Of a stretch of 14,264 nt of DNA, positions 13,831 to 14,264 are shown one piece after another. Both the position numbers and the translations under genes were made by a program. The stretch comes from Actinobacteria bacterium 13_1_40CM_66_12. Its GTDB lineage: Bacteria > Chloroflexota > Dormibacteria > Dormibacterales > Dormibacteraceae. The stretch lies in contig MNEW01000008.1 in NCBI GenBank assembly GCA_001917895.1, positions 1 through 14,264 of the forward strand, written 5' to 3'. The notes under the pieces are model-generated. The model did not search any database, was not told where the DNA came from, and saw nothing but the letters and a program-made list of their open reading frames with translations. The number at the start of each line of letters is the position of its first letter. The first letter of the stretch is position 1.

Positions 13831-13999
13831 CTGCAGAGCCACGCCGCCGAAGCTCCTTGCATCTTCGCGTCCTAGACGGCCGGGCGCCGTCTCACCCCGC
13901 GGAATCGTGTGATTCCGCGGGGACCCCGAGAGAGGCGCTGAAGCCTGCGTCGGCTCCTGCGCGCGCTCGGTCGCGCATCTACGCGATGCGCTCCCTCGC
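13831..13999. other. Hairpin-rich intergenic region between ccmE and ccmF
   Basis: No gene is supported here. Three perfect inverted repeats follow each other: AGACGGC/GCCGTCT (13874-13880 with 13886-13892, 5-base loop), the 12-bp hairpin at 13895-13922, and GCGCATC/GATGCGC (13973-13979 with 13985-13991, 5-base loop). No T-tract follows any of them. It could be a transcript-processing or attenuator region or a REP-like palindromic element. Confidence 0.55.
13895..13922. repeat. Perfect 12-bp inverted repeat with 4-base loop
   Basis: CCCCGCGGAATC (13895-13906), loop GTGT, GATTCCGCGGGG (13911-13922). The following bases are ACCCCGAG, so the U-run of an intrinsic terminator is absent. Confidence 0.85.
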
Positions 14000-14264
14000 G
14001 TGCTCGTCGTCTCCTTGGCTCCGGCCGTCGATGCCGCGAAATATGCGGCGGACCTCGGCGTCGTGACTCTGGCCTACCTCGGCGCGGGTGCCCTGCTCGC
14101 CGGCCTCGTCCTGGCAGCGTTCTCGGCGCTGCTTTCGTTCTGGGCCGGTTGGACCGAGAACGGCGTCATGATCCAGGTCGGCCGCCGCGCCTTTTACGCG
14201 ACCGCGGCCATGCTCTCCGCCGCCGCGATCGTTCTGGAGGCGGCGCTGCTCACGCACGACTTCT
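14000..14264 (+). CDS. ccmF: Cytochrome c haem lyase subunit CcmF, N-terminal fragment
   Basis: The open frame runs off the window end. ADLGVVTLAYLGAGALLAGL begins the first span. After WTENGVMIQVGRRAFYATAA comes a second span ending EAALLTHDF. The pattern of a short first span, GRRA-Y, and a second span ending LLTHDF is typical of CcmF N-termini, where the next residues are usually SVxYV. CcmF ligates haem delivered by CcmE to apocytochrome c. The frame is open from 13913, but the first usable starts are GTG 14000, TTG 14015 and GTG 14063. I cannot decide among them: family alignment favours one near ADLG, while no Shine-Dalgarno helps. About 85 residues are visible, so identification rests on the N-terminus and the ccmG-ccmE context. 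Confidence 0.75.
   Translation, partial: MLVVSLAPAVDAAKYAADLGVVTLAYLGAGALLAGLVLAAFSALLSFWAGWTENGVMIQVGRRAFYATAAMLSAAAIVLEAALLTHDF

Noticed and set aside
13895..13922. Intrinsic terminator after ccmE
   Set aside because: The stem is strong but no T-run follows, and ccmF continues on the same strand.
13791..14066. 91-codon plus-strand frame between ccmE and ccmF
   Set aside because: It starts inside ccmE, is Arg/Ser/Pro-rich without motif, spans the hairpins and runs into ccmF in another frame.

Overview
The window is a gene-dense, GC-rich stretch (about two thirds G+C by eye) of an uncultured-type bacterium. Frequent GTG/TTG starts, many 4-bp start/stop overlaps, RDD and DUF4190 membrane proteins with polyproline tails, a Cys-type CcmE and a mutase/MeaB cluster suggest a soil lineage of Chloroflexota (for example Dormibacteria) or a neighbour of Actinomycetota. 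This placement is inference: there is no rRNA or other phylogenetic anchor. No tRNA, rRNA, CRISPR array, insertion sequence or prophage gene was seen.

Layout. (1) 1-1681, plus strand: the end of an acyl-CoA dehydrogenase, then three small membrane proteins (two DUF4190-like, one DUF4013-like) at very short spacing. (2) 1715-6147, plus strand: a LytR-CpsA-Psr cell-wall ligase, then a B12 mutase cluster of the chaperone GTPase MeaB (broken by an internal frameshift and apparent deletion), the mutase large subunit and the B12-binding small subunit. Substrate-pocket residues (Phe77, Gln195) point to isobutyryl-CoA mutase rather than methylmalonyl-CoA mutase. (3) 6167-7236, minus strand: two tandem RDD membrane proteins with proline-rich N-termini. 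(4) 7328-8559, plus strand: ribosomal protein bL25 (CTC type) coupled to a minimal MscS channel. (5) 8537-10351, minus strand: a nucleoside-diphosphate-kinase-like protein with a C-terminal extension, downstream of rarA, which is also frameshifted. (6) 10388-12921, plus strand: a zinc-ribbon/degenerate GGDEF protein, a histidine phosphatase and a family 1 glycosidase. (7) 12938 to the end, plus strand: a cytochrome c maturation cluster, TlpA/CcmG-like thioredoxin, CcmE and the start of CcmF, with a hairpin-rich gap of about 170 bp between the last two.

How the genes work together. The acyl-CoA dehydrogenase and the mutase cluster fit acyl-CoA (branched-chain or butyrate) metabolism, with MeaB protecting the B12 enzyme. 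CcmG/CcmE/CcmF belong to the System I haem-delivery route. The remaining genes are housekeeping or envelope genes without an obvious shared pathway.

I do not see a clear new defence or mobile system. The points most worth checking are the mutase substrate switch, the two frameshift/deletion lesions in MeaB and RarA, the CxxxF CcmE, the NDK-like protein, the dead GGDEF with zinc ribbon, the recurrent -10 box directly abutting start codons, and the hairpin cluster before ccmF.
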